Source: DASZTV01 sp035548055 (GTDB lineage Bacteria > Actinomycetota > Actinomycetes > JAFAQI01). From it: a DNA stretch of 57,059 nt. The position numbers and the translations under genes are program-made. The stretch lies in assembly GCA_035548055.1 (NCBI GenBank), contig DASZTL010000103.1, forward strand, positions 1-57,059, in the 5' to 3' direction. Below are positions 40,650 to 48,416 of the stretch, piece after piece. The notes beneath the pieces were generated by a model that searched no databases, was not told the DNA's origin, and saw nothing but the letters and a program-made list of their open reading frames with translations. The number at the start of each line of letters is the position of its first letter. Position 1 is the stretch's first letter.

Positions 40650-40961
40650 GTGATCTTGTTGGGTGAGCTGCGGCTCGCGCTGGTGCGCGGGCCCTCGATG
40701 GTTCCGACGCTGAGGGATGGCGATCGGGTGCTGGTGCGGCTCGGTGGCGGCCTGCGGCCCGGGCGCGTCGTACTCGTCGAGCTCCCTGGGCGCCCGCTGT
40801 CGGTGAAGCGCCTCGTCGCTGTCGAGCCCGGCGGGCAGATCCGCATCGAGGGTGACAACGAGTTCGGGAGCACGGACAGCCGAACGTTGGGTCCGCAACC
40901 CGCAGCTGCGGTCCGCGGCGTCGTTCTGGCTCGGGTCTGGCCTCGCCCGCGCCGGCTCTAG
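40650..40961 (+). CDS. sodX: Nickel-SOD maturation protease, S26 signal-peptidase-like
   Basis: A protein of about 103 residues related to type I signal peptidases. The catalytic serine is in GPSMVPTLRDGDRVLV and the general-base lysine in LSVKRLVA; GDNEFGSTDSRTLGP completes the fold. Members encoded next to sodN remove the leader that masks the nickel hook. The start is uncertain: GTG 40650, TTG 40656 or TTG 40659. Its last bases overlap the convergent ABC ATPase gene by 4 bp. Confidence 0.87.
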   Translation: MILLGELRLALVRGPSMVPTLRDGDRVLVRLGGGLRPGRVVLVELPGRPLSVKRLVAVEPGGQIRIEGDNEFGSTDSRTLGPQPAAAVRGVVLARVWPRPRRL

Positions 40962-41725
40962 AGGACCTTGGAGAGGAAGGCGCGGGTGCGCTCATGCTGC
41001 GGAGTGGCGATGACGTCTCGCGGTGCGCCGGCCTCGACGACGACGCCCTCGTCCATGAAGACGAGCTTGTCGCCCACCTCGCGCGCGAAGCCCATCTCGT
41101 GGGTGACGACGAGCATCGTCATGCCCGACTTCGCCAGGTCGCGCATCACGGCCAGCACCTCGCCGACGAGTTCCGGGTCGAGTGCGCTGGTCGGCTCGTC
41201 GAACAGCATCAGCTTCGGCTCCATCGCCAGCGCTCGGGCGATGGCAACCCGCTGCTGCTGACCGCCGGACAGCTGACGGGGGTAGGACTCCTCACGGCCC
41301 TCGAGCCCGACCTGCGCCAGAAGGCTGCGGGCCTTCGCCACGGCCTGGTCTCTCGGCACGCCCTTCACCCGGCACGGAGCTTCGATGATGTTGCCGAGCA
41401 CCGTCATGTGCGGGAACAGGTTGAAGTGCTGGAAGACCATGCCGATCTCGGCTCGCTTCCGCGCGACGACGCGGTCGTGCAGCTCGTGAAGCTTGCCGTT
41501 TCGCTCTGCGTAGCCGACGAGCTCACCGTCGACCTCGAGCCGGCCGGCGTTGATCTTCTCCAGATGGTTGATGCAGCGCAGCAACGTCGACTTGCCGGAT
41601 CCCGACGGCCCGATGACGCACATCACCTCCCCGTGGCCGACCTCGAGGTGGATCCCCTTGAGCACCTCGTTGACCCCGAAGCGCTTGCGCACGCCGACCG
41701 CTCGGACCATCGGGGTATCGCTCAT
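40958..41725 (-). CDS. Polar amino-acid ABC transporter ATP-binding protein
   Basis: A 255-residue GlnQ/HisP-type ATPase. Walker A is GPSGSGKST, the Q-loop VFQHFNLFPHMTVL, the signature LSGGQQQR, Walker B LMLFDEPTSALDPE and the H-loop VVTHEMGFA. ATG 41725 overlaps the permease stop by 4 bp. It is the last gene of a binding protein-permease-ATPase operon. Confidence 0.93.
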   Translation of the reverse strand: MSDTPMVRAVGVRKRFGVNEVLKGIHLEVGHGEVMCVIGPSGSGKSTLLRCINHLEKINAGRLEVDGELVGYAERNGKLHELHDRVVARKRAEIGMVFQHFNLFPHMTVLGNIIEAPCRVKGVPRDQAVAKARSLLAQVGLEGREESYPRQLSGGQQQRVAIARALAMEPKLMLFDEPTSALDPELVGEVLAVMRDLAKSGMTMLVVTHEMGFAREVGDKLVFMDEGVVVEAGAPRDVIATPQHERTRAFLSKVL

Positions 41726-42681
41726 CGCTGGTGCTCGCTGCCAGTCGAGAGGAGTGCCGCCTGCTCGTTGCCCGGCCGGATGTAGCGGATCGCGTGCCAC
41801 AGGCGTCCCGGGAGCGTCTGGTCGGGACCGCTGAACCCGCTCCCGCGCCGGTAGTGGCGCTCGAGGTAGTACTGGCCCACGGTGAGGATCGAGGTCATCG
41901 CCAGGTACCAGAGGCTCGCCATCAGCAGCAGCGGAACGGTTGCGTACGTCCGGTTGATGATTCCCTGCGTCTGTTGAAGCAGCTCTGCTACGGCGATGGT
42001 GCTGACGAGAGCTGAGGTCTTCAGCATCGAGATCGTCTCGTTGCCGGTCGGCGGGATGATCACCCGCATCGACTGTGGCAGCACGATCCGGCGCATCACG
42101 AGTCCCCGCGTCATCCCGAGTGCGGCGGCGGCCTCGGACTGGCCCGCGTCGACCGAGAGGATTCCCGCTCGCACGATCTCGGCCATGTACGCCGCCTCGT
42201 TCAGGCCGAGGGCGAGGATGCCCGCAGTCAGCGCGGAGATGACGTCGTTGGTGTCGGCCGTGACGAATGTCGGCCCGAACGGGATGCCGAGCGACAGGTG
42301 TGGATAGAGGTAGGACAGGTTGTACCAAAGCAGGATCTGCACCAGCACCGGCGTGCCGCGGAACAGCCAGACGTAGACCCAACTCACCGAGGACAGCATC
42401 GGGTTGGGCGACAGGCGCATGATGGCCAGTACGACGCCACCGGCGATGCCGATCGCCATGGCGGCTGCGGTCAGCTCGAGGGTAATCGCCACCCCGTGCA
42501 GGATCGGCGCGGTGAAGCCGTACTGGCTGAAGTAGGACCAGCCGAAGTTGTCGTTCGTGACGAAGGAGTGCACCAGCATCGCCGCCAGCACGGCGATGAC
42601 GGCCGCGGCGATCCACCGGCCCGGGTGGCGGATCGGCACCGCCTTGATCTCGGCGCCGGCCGCGACCTCCTCGGAACTCAT
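41722..42681 (-). CDS. Polar amino-acid ABC transporter permease
   Basis: A 319-residue permease. The HisM-type core LRGTP-like FRGTPVLVQILLWYN and the cytoplasmic EAA loop SEAAAALGMTRGLVMRRIVL are intact. An N-terminal extra helix and a longer C-terminal tail surround about five core helices. A single permease gene implies a homodimer. It lies between the binding protein and the ATPase. Confidence 0.9.
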   Translation of the reverse strand: MSSEEVAAGAEIKAVPIRHPGRWIAAAVIAVLAAMLVHSFVTNDNFGWSYFSQYGFTAPILHGVAITLELTAAAMAIGIAGGVVLAIMRLSPNPMLSSVSWVYVWLFRGTPVLVQILLWYNLSYLYPHLSLGIPFGPTFVTADTNDVISALTAGILALGLNEAAYMAEIVRAGILSVDAGQSEAAAALGMTRGLVMRRIVLPQSMRVIIPPTGNETISMLKTSALVSTIAVAELLQQTQGIINRTYATVPLLLMASLWYLAMTSILTVGQYYLERHYRRGSGFSGPDQTLPGRLWHAIRYIRPGNEQAALLSTGSEHQR

Positions 42682-42702
42682 GGCGTCACGAGCGCAAGCG
42701 GA

Positions 42703-43617
42703 CTAGCTGATTGCTCCGTTGATCACCGGGTCGGTGATGGCACCGCTCGTCAGGCCCCACTTGCTCATGATCTTGCCGTAGGTGCCGTCGGCGATCAGGT
42801 CCTTCATGGCCTGCAGCACTGCCTGGTCCAGCGTGCCGGCCTGCTTCGGGACCGCGATGCCGTATGGCGCCTCGCCGTACTCGAAGTCCGAGAGCTTGAA
42901 GGCGCCGTTGGACTGCTTGACCTGGTAGGCCGCGACCGGTGAGTCCGCGGCGCTCGCGTCGGCGCGCCCGGACCGCAGAGCGAGGTTCGCCTGGCTCTGG
43001 TCGTTGAAGGACAACACGTCGACCTTCTCGTTGCCGCCCTGCGTGCACTTCTTCGACTGCGCCTTGCCGTCAGCCTCCTGGGTCGTGCCGCTCTCGACTG
43101 CGAGCTTCAAGCCGCAGAGGCTGTCCATCGAGGTGATCTGGGTATCGCTGTCCGCCTTGGTGAAGAAGGAGGTGCCTGCGCTGAAGTAGGTGACGAAGTT
43201 GACCGTCTTCTCGCGTTCCTTGGTGTCGGTGAAGGAGGACATCCCGAGGTCGAACCGGCCATTTGCCAAGCCCGGGATGATCGCGTCGAAGGTCGCGTTC
43301 TTGACCTTCACGGCCAAGCCGAGCTCCGTGCCGATCGCCTCGGCGAGGTCGGCATCCATGCCCTGGACCGTCGTACCGTCCGCGGCGAGGAACTCGTTGG
43401 GTGCGTACGACGCGTCCGCGGCGACGAGCAGCGTGCCCTTGGCCTTGATGTTGTCCGGCACCAGCGCGGCGGCGGAGCTGGCGCCGTTGGACGTGTTCGC
43501 GGGGCTGACGGTGGCGTCACCGCCGCCGGAGGAGCTGCTGCTGCAGGCGGCTGCCGCGGTGAGGGTCAGGGCGACGATGCCGGTCGCGAGGACCGGTCGG
43601 CGGGTCAAGGTCGGCAT
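42703..43617 (-). CDS. Polar amino-acid ABC transporter substrate-binding lipoprotein
   Basis: A 304-residue family-3 solute-binding lipoprotein. The signal peptide ends at AAAACSS, followed by a Ser/Gly linker. LLVAADASYAPNEF, GMDADLAEAIGTELGL and FDLGMSSFTDTKEREKTVNF are characteristic of the cystine/glutamate/arginine group. ATG 43617 follows GAGGAG. The ligand cannot be fixed from sequence. Confidence 0.92.
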   Translation of the reverse strand: MPTLTRRPVLATGIVALTLTAAAACSSSSSGGGDATVSPANTSNGASSAAALVPDNIKAKGTLLVAADASYAPNEFLAADGTTVQGMDADLAEAIGTELGLAVKVKNATFDAIIPGLANGRFDLGMSSFTDTKEREKTVNFVTYFSAGTSFFTKADSDTQITSMDSLCGLKLAVESGTTQEADGKAQSKKCTQGGNEKVDVLSFNDQSQANLALRSGRADASAADSPVAAYQVKQSNGAFKLSDFEYGEAPYGIAVPKQAGTLDQAVLQAMKDLIADGTYGKIMSKWGLTSGAITDPVINGAIS

Positions 43618-43844
43618 TCTGGCTCCTCGGCTGGTCTCATGATCATCTGGCTGTGCTTGCACGCATTGTGCACCGCGCAGCGCCAACTCTGGGGATCGTG
43701 GACCGCCAATCTTGGGCGCTTGGTCACACTTCCGCCGATATTCCGGTTGGGATCGGTCGCAGATGTGACAAGATTGAGGGGTACCGGGTGATCCCCGCAC
43801 ACCGTGTCCTTCTAAGCGGTAGGGCCGACTACGTCCGAGCCGCT

Positions 43845-43882
43845 GGTGCCCGATCGGCACCGTCCGTTCATGCCACGCTTAG
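43845..43882 (+). other. Two small hairpins in the malic enzyme leader
   Basis: GGTGCC (43845-43850) / GGCACC (43856-43861) and, a little downstream, GCCAC-gctta-GTGGC form two short stems in the 290-bp region between the binding-protein and malic enzyme genes. They could be part of a structured leader, but I recognise no riboswitch class. Nothing else is evident in this gap. Confidence 0.3.
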
Positions 43883-43907
43883 TGGCGCTGTGTTTTGGGA
43901 TTCACCA

Positions 43908-45092
43908 ATGGCCGTGGAGACTTTGACGATGACGTCGCGTGACGACACCCCGCTCTACTCGCTGCACAAGGGCGGCAAGATCGAGATGGCATCGACGGTG
44001 CCGCTGCGCAACCGTGAGGACCTTTCGCTCGCCTACACCCCGGGTGTCGCCGAGGTCTGCCTCGCGATCGAGGCGGAGCCGGACCTGGTCAACGACTACA
44101 CCTGGAAGAACAGCGTCGTCGCGGTCGTCACGGACGGTACGGCGGTGCTCGGCCTGGGTGACATCGGTCCCGAGGCGTCCCTGCCGGTCATGGAGGGCAA
44201 GGCGCTGCTGTTCAAGCAGTTCGGCGGGGTGAACTCCGTGCCGATCGCGCTGGCGACCAAGGACGTCGACGAGATCGTCGACACGGTCATCCGGCTCGCC
44301 CCGAGCTTCGGTGGCATCAACCTCGAGGACATCAGCGCACCGCGCTGCTTCGAGATCGAGGACCGGCTCAAGGCCGCTCTCGACATCCCGGTCTTCCACG
44401 ATGACCAGCACGGCACGGCGATCGTCGCGCTGGCCGCGATGAAGAACGCGGCGCGGTTGACCGGGCGCTCACTCGGCGACCTGCGTGCGGTGGTGTCGGG
44501 CGCCGGTGCTGCGGGCGTTGCCGTGACGAAGATCCTGCTCGAGGCCGGCATCGGCGACATCTCGATCGCGGACAGCAAGGGCATCGTGCACAGCGGCCGC
44601 GGCGACCTCACGCCGATCAAGACGTCGATGGCCGGCCTCACGAACAAGGCCGGCTTCACCGGCACGATCGAAGAGGCGATGGTCGGTGCCGACGTCTACA
44701 TCGGACTGTCGGCCGGCAAGGTCGACGAGTCCGACGTGGCGAAGCTAGCGCCCGAGGCGATGATCTTCGCGATGGCGAACCCGGACCCGGAGATCCACCC
44801 GGACGTGGCGCGTCACTACGCCCGCGTCGTGGCGACCGGCCGCAGCGACTTCCCGAACCAGATCAACAACGTGCTCGCGTTCCCGGGCGTCTTCCGTGGC
44901 GCCCTGGACGTGCGCGCGAGCGCGATCACCGAGGGCATGAAGCTCGCAGCGGCCAATGCGCTGTGCGAGGTCGTCGGTGACGACGTGGCCGAGGAGTACG
45001 TGATCCCGAGCGTGTTCGACCCGCGCGTCGGACCAGCCGTCGCGGCCGCGGTGGCGGACTGCGCGCGCGCTGAGGGCGTCGCCCGCATCTAG
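43908..45092 (+). CDS. NAD(P)-dependent malic enzyme
   Basis: A 394-residue malic enzyme, converting malate to pyruvate and CO2. YTPGVAEVCLAI carries the catalytic Tyr region, TDGTAVLGLGDIGPEA and MEGKALLFKQFGGV (catalytic Lys) follow, then the metal site FHDDQHGTAIV and the nucleotide fold VSGAGAAGVAV. The short bacterial length and lack of a phosphotransacetylase domain fit the NAD-linked type. ATG 43908 is used; ATG 43929 is possible. Confidence 0.92.
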   Translation: MAVETLTMTSRDDTPLYSLHKGGKIEMASTVPLRNREDLSLAYTPGVAEVCLAIEAEPDLVNDYTWKNSVVAVVTDGTAVLGLGDIGPEASLPVMEGKALLFKQFGGVNSVPIALATKDVDEIVDTVIRLAPSFGGINLEDISAPRCFEIEDRLKAALDIPVFHDDQHGTAIVALAAMKNAARLTGRSLGDLRAVVSGAGAAGVAVTKILLEAGIGDISIADSKGIVHSGRGDLTPIKTSMAGLTNKAGFTGTIEEAMVGADVYIGLSAGKVDESDVAKLAPEAMIFAMANPDPEIHPDVARHYARVVATGRSDFPNQINNVLAFPGVFRGALDVRASAITEGMKLAAANALCEVVGDDVAEEYVIPSVFDPRVGPAVAAAVADCARAEGVARI

Positions 45093-45097
45093 CCAGC

Positions 45098-45158
45098 GGG
45101 GTTGTGCAGGGTTCTCGGCGTCAGGACGCCGGATTCCTTGCACAAGGTGGTCAACCCC
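45098..45158 (+). terminator. Compound hairpin terminator after malic enzyme
   Basis: Nested complementary segments: GGGGTTG (45098-45104) with CAACCCC (45152-45158), TTGTGCA (45102-45108) with TGCACAA (45139-45145), and GGCGTC-AG-GACGCC (45117-45130). The first two share bases and are alternatives. It begins 6 bp after the malic enzyme stop. Confidence 0.65.
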
Positions 45159-45199
45159 GGTTGAGAACGTCGTTTCCGCCAGTCGGTAAGGTCTGCTCC

Positions 45200-46168
45200 A
45201 TGCTTGCTGCCTACGCCGCTCGGCTGAACAACGACGACCCGCTGTCTGCGCTCGAGGTCGGTGACATCGAGGCCCCGGCTGCGCCGGAGGGCTGGGTCAC
45301 CGTCGAGGTCAAGGCGGCGTCGCTGAACCACCACGATCTCTGGTCGCTCCGCGGCGTCGGGCTGGCGGAGGACAAGCTGCCGATGATCCTGGGTGGCGAT
45401 GCTGCGGGCGTCGGTCCTGACGGCCGCGAGGTTATCGTTCATTCGGTCATCGGTGATAGTTCGAAGACGGGCGGCGATGAGACGCTCGACCCCAAGCGGT
45501 CGTTGCTGTCCGAGGTCTACCCGGGCACGCTCGCCGAGAAGGTCTCGGTCCCTGCGGGCAACCTGATCGCGAAGCCGGCTGACTTGTCGTGGGAAGAGGC
45601 CGCCTGCCTCCCGACCGCCTGGCTCACCGCATACCGGATGCTCTTCACCAAGGCGCAGGTGCAGTCCGGTCAGACGATCCTTGTGCAGGGTGCGGGTGGC
45701 GGTGTGGCGACCGCGGCCATCGCACTCGCCAAGGCCGCTGGCGTCACGGTGTGGGCGACGTCGCGCAGCGAGGCGAAGCGGGCCAAGGCCGAGGAACTCG
45801 GTGCGGACGAGACCTTCGAGCCGGGCTCGCGCCTCCCCGGCCGCGTCGACGCCGTCGTTGAGACGGTCGGAGACGCGACGTTCGGTCACTCGCTCAAGTC
45901 GGTGCGGCCGGGCGGCCGCGTCGTCGTCTGCGGCTCGACCAGTGGCGGCGTGACGCCGCTGGAGCTGCAGCGGCTGTTCTTCCTCCAGATCGAGGTGCTC
46001 GGCTCGACGATGGGTACCAGTGTCGAGTTCGCGGCGATGCTCGACTTCATGGCGAACAACGGCGTGAAGCCGTCAATCGACTCGACGTTCGCACTGGCTG
46101 ATGCCCGCTCGGCGTTCGCGAAGCTCTACGACGGCGACCTCTTCGGCAAGATCATCCTCACCAACTAG
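45200..46168 (+). CDS. Zinc-type alcohol dehydrogenase-like / quinone oxidoreductase
   Basis: A 322-residue MDR-superfamily protein. The N-terminal GroES-like domain has AASLNHHDLWSLRGVG and LGGDAAGVG; the Rossmann part has VQGAGGGVATAAIALAKAAG. PGGRVVVCGSTSG and IEVLGSTMGT follow. The structural-zinc cysteine cluster is absent, so it resembles the zinc-free quinone reductase branch. ATG 45200 is preferred. It converges on a small minus-strand gene across a strong terminator. Confidence 0.87.
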   Translation: MLAAYAARLNNDDPLSALEVGDIEAPAAPEGWVTVEVKAASLNHHDLWSLRGVGLAEDKLPMILGGDAAGVGPDGREVIVHSVIGDSSKTGGDETLDPKRSLLSEVYPGTLAEKVSVPAGNLIAKPADLSWEEAACLPTAWLTAYRMLFTKAQVQSGQTILVQGAGGGVATAAIALAKAAGVTVWATSRSEAKRAKAEELGADETFEPGSRLPGRVDAVVETVGDATFGHSLKSVRPGGRVVVCGSTSGGVTPLELQRLFFLQIEVLGSTMGTSVEFAAMLDFMANNGVKPSIDSTFALADARSAFAKLYDGDLFGKIILTN

Positions 46169-46170
46169 CC

Positions 46171-46229
46171 GTGATCTTGACGTAGTGCGCCCTTCAGCGT
46201 GTCTGATGGGCGCACTACGTCAAGATCAC
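46171..46229. terminator. Bidirectional terminator with 22-bp perfect stem
   Basis: Positions 46171-46192 and 46208-46229 are perfect reverse complements (arm begins GTGATCTTGACGTAGTG), separated by 15 nt in which TCAG/CTGA can pair. The left arm starts 2 bp after one stop codon and the right arm contains the other gene's stop. It should end transcription from both sides. Confidence 0.8.
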
Positions 46230-46438
46230 CGGTGTTCGTGCTCGGCGGCGAGCAGGTCGGCGTACATGCCGTTGACGACGGTCGCGATGGCGGCAGGGTC
46301 CTCGAGCATGGCGCCGCCTTCCTGCGCGCTGATCGTCGCTCCGTCACGGGACAGGCTGATCTTGAAGGCACCATCCGCGTCGGGGGCGAGCGTGATCGTC
46401 ACACCTTCACTGATGGTTGCGAATCCTGAAGCTGGCAT
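46226..46438 (-). CDS. Small hypothetical protein
   Basis: A 70-residue protein, not recognised. It looks like a small alpha/beta unit: strands VTITLAPDADGAFKISLS, a charged turn, then a helix DPAAIATVVNGMYADLLAAE. Its stop is inside the terminator's right arm. The frame has a reasonable ATG and a codon bias like its neighbours. Confidence 0.55.
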   Translation of the reverse strand: MPASGFATISEGVTITLAPDADGAFKISLSRDGATISAQEGGAMLEDPAAIATVVNGMYADLLAAEHEHR

Positions 46439-46467
46439 GACCTGCGTCTACCCCGGGAGCGCGCCGT

Positions 46468-47070
46468 TCAGACCTCGGTTGAACCGGTATCCCTGACGAG
46501 CGCCTGCACTAGTGCAGGATCCAGATCGACGTCGACCGGGTACTCGGGATGGTCGATCACGAGGCGGGCAGGGAACCCCTGTCGTAGGGCGGACAACACC
46601 TCGGGCGTCAGGTCGAAGCCGAGGAAATGCACCGAGACGGTGCGCTTCGTCGGGCCCTCGTCGGGGGGCGGAATGTCTCTGGCGCGGCAGGCCAGGCCTT
46701 CGACCTCGAGCCGGACGGACTCATGTAGTCCGTCGAGCCGCTCCAGCTCGGCACGGATCCGGCCAGGGTCGTCGATCTCGACGAACAGGGTCGCCGTCAA
46801 CGTCGTCGGTGTCGGAAGCAATCGTTCGTAGACGGCGATCTCAGCTGCGGCCGCCACCGGATCGGTCACCCGCTCGACATAGAGCATCTCCTGGGCTTGG
46901 TAGTGCAGCGTGTCGGCGTTCTCGAACTCCAGCGAGACCATGGGCCCGAGCTGCACCCGGCGGGTCTGCCGGAGGCCGATCGCCCGGGCGCGCCACTCTG
47001 GGCGCACCTTGGCGTAGGCCTCCGGCGACAGCTCGAAGGACTCTGTAGAGAGCATGGACGTGCCGGTCAT
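46468..47070 (-). CDS. DUF3501 family protein
   Basis: A 200-residue protein of DUF3501: RRVQLGPMVSLEFENADTLH and YQAQEMLYVERV near the N-terminus, then YERLLPTPTTLTATLFVEID and SVHFLGFDL. The function is unknown, but the family is commonly encoded with rubrerythrins and Fe-S proteins, as here. It is the last gene of the Fur-regulated operon, 18 bp after the rubrerythrin gene. Confidence 0.85.
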   Translation of the reverse strand: MTGTSMLSTESFELSPEAYAKVRPEWRARAIGLRQTRRVQLGPMVSLEFENADTLHYQAQEMLYVERVTDPVAAAAEIAVYERLLPTPTTLTATLFVEIDDPGRIRAELERLDGLHESVRLEVEGLACRARDIPPPDEGPTKRTVSVHFLGFDLTPEVLSALRQGFPARLVIDHPEYPVDVDLDPALVQALVRDTGSTEV

Positions 47071-47088
47071 CGCGGTTCGCGCCCCTTC

Positions 47089-47517
47089 TCAGGCTCCGGC
47101 GCGGAGCTTCTCAAGAGCCTTCTCGTAGCGGCCGGCGTGAGTGCGCTCGGCGCGGGCGAGGGTCTCGAACCAGTCCGCGATCTCGGTGAATCCCTCGTCG
47201 CGAGCGGTCTTGGCGAACCCGGGATACATCGCGGTGAACTCGTATGTCTCACCCGCGACCGCCGACGCGAGGTTCTCCTCGGTCGTGCCGATGGGCTCGT
47301 CCGTCGCCGGGTCGCCGGCCTGCACGAGGAACTCGATGTGACCGAACGCGTGCCCGGTCTCCGCTTCCGCGGTGTCGCGGAACAACTCAGCGACCTCGGT
47401 GTGCTTGTCGGTCTCGGCCCGGCGGGCGAAGAAGAGGTAGCGCCGGTTCGCCATGCTCTCGCCGCCGAACGCCTCCTTCAGGTTTGCGTGAGTCTTGCTG
47501 CCTTTGAGCTCAGCCAC
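47089..47517 (-). CDS. Rubrerythrin-family diiron protein (no rubredoxin domain)
   Basis: A 142-residue ferritin-like rubrerythrin. Ligand-bearing helices are NLKEAFGGESMANRRYLFFA, VAELFRDTAEAETGHAFGHI, and EFTAMYPGFAKTARDEGFTE with ERTHAGRY. The C-terminal rubredoxin domain of classical rubrerythrin is missing. Members act as peroxide reductases. The start overlaps the fur gene by 8 bp. Confidence 0.9.
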   Translation of the reverse strand: MAELKGSKTHANLKEAFGGESMANRRYLFFARRAETDKHTEVAELFRDTAEAETGHAFGHIEFLVQAGDPATDEPIGTTEENLASAVAGETYEFTAMYPGFAKTARDEGFTEIADWFETLARAERTHAGRYEKALEKLRAGA

Positions 47518-47929
47518 GTGCTTTTCCTTTCTTGAGAGAAGCCCTGCAATCGGCGCACTCGCCGTGCACCCGTAAGTCGTAGCTCGTGACGCGAAAGTCG
47601 TGTCGCGCCTCGAGCGGGTCGATTGATCGTCGTCGGTCGAGTGGGAGCTCGACGTCGATGACCCGGCCGCAGTTGTTACAGATCAGATGGTCGTGGCGCT
47701 CGATGTTGCGGTCATACCGCATCGGGGACTGACCAACCCGCAGTTCGAGGATCTGTCCAGACTCGACGAGCATCGCCAGCGTGCGGTAGATCGTGGCCGC
47801 GCCCACCCCTGGCAGGATCTCCGAGACCCGGTCGAGCACCTCCGCCGCGGTCGGGTGGTCGTCGGACTGGCTGACGGCCTGCAGCACCGCGCGCCGCTGG
47901 GGCGTCGAGCGAGTGCTGCTCGTAGTCAT
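47510..47929 (-). CDS. Fur/PerR-family metalloregulator
   Basis: A 139-residue Fur-family repressor. The winged helix contains STPQRRAVLQAV and GAATIYRTLAMLVESGQILE. The metal region has RHDHLICNNCGRVIDV (a CxxC zinc site), RHDFRVTSYDLRVHGECADC (the second CxxC). Context with rubrerythrin favours a PerR-like peroxide sensor. ATG 47929 follows GAGGAG and overlaps the upstream gene by 4 bp. Confidence 0.92.
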   Translation of the reverse strand: MTTSSTRSTPQRRAVLQAVSQSDDHPTAAEVLDRVSEILPGVGAATIYRTLAMLVESGQILELRVGQSPMRYDRNIERHDHLICNNCGRVIDVELPLDRRRSIDPLEARHDFRVTSYDLRVHGECADCRASLKKGKARG

Positions 47930-48174
47930 CGCAGCTCCTCGGGGATCTCCTCCCACCACTGACACCACCACGGCCCGCCGACGAGGATTCGCAGCTTCGG
48001 GTGCCAGCAGTAAGAGATGTCCTCGCTGGTGTCCGTGTAGTAGAGGCAGTTCTGACACTTCTCGTCACCGCTCGGGCGACCGCGGAGGACGGCGTCTTTC
48101 GCGAGATGCATCAGCTCGGTGTTGCGCTGCTCGTCGAGGTCGGTCGGCTCAGGGAGCGGCAGATCGGCGGGCAT
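47926..48174 (-). CDS. HiPIP-like small Fe-S protein
   Basis: An 82-residue protein. Four cysteines (C40-x2-C43, C56, C70 in CQNCLYY...YCWHP...WWCQWWE) with many aromatic residues resemble the cluster-binding part of high-potential iron-sulfur proteins. The N-terminal half is acidic and probably flexible. It is the first gene of the Fur-rubrerythrin-DUF3501 operon, with GGAGG upstream of the ATG, and likely passes electrons to rubrerythrin (inference). Confidence 0.7.
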   Translation of the reverse strand: MPADLPLPEPTDLDEQRNTELMHLAKDAVLRGRPSGDEKCQNCLYYTDTSEDISYCWHPKLRILVGGPWWCQWWEEIPEELR

Positions 48175-48197
48175 GACACCTCCGGCTTATTGAGATC

Positions 48198-48215
48198 TAG
48201 TCCTAACTGAGACTA
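48198..48215. promoter_or_regulatory. Candidate Fur/PerR operator
   Basis: TAGTCCTAACTGAGACTA has TAGTC and GACTA ends that are reverse complements around an 8-bp centre, in an AT-rich island of otherwise GC-rich DNA. It lies 24-41 bp upstream of the HiPIP-like start, and TATAGT next to it on the coding strand could be the -10. Autoregulation of the operon is inferred. Confidence 0.55.
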
Positions 48216-48236
48216 TATCCTACGCAGCCCGCTGGG

Positions 48237-48413
48237 CTACTCGTCCTCGTCCTCGGCGCGGGCGAGCCAAGTTGCCAGCCGGTCGATCGCGGTCTCGAAC
48301 TCCGGATTGAGGTTGACGAAGTCCCTCAGCCGTTCTGCTACTTCGAAGAAGGTGAGCACTTCTTCCCCGCGTCGCTTCTCGAGCTCTTCGATGCCCCGGT
48401 CGGTGAAGTACAT
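48237..48413 (-). CDS. DUF6104 family small protein
   Basis: A 58-residue acidic helical protein beginning MYFTDRGIEELEKRRGEE and ending AIDRLATWLARAEDEDE. It matches the actinobacterial DUF6104 family, typically found just downstream of kgd/sucA, as here (3 bp after the kgd stop). It may modulate or accompany that enzyme, but no function is established. Confidence 0.8.
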   Translation of the reverse strand: MYFTDRGIEELEKRRGEEVLTFFEVAERLRDFVNLNPEFETAIDRLATWLARAEDEDE

Positions 48414-48416
48414 GGC

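Noticed and set aside
43618..43907. Riboswitch upstream of malic enzyme
   Set aside because: Only two small hairpins are visible; no conserved core of a known class such as ydaO could be traced.
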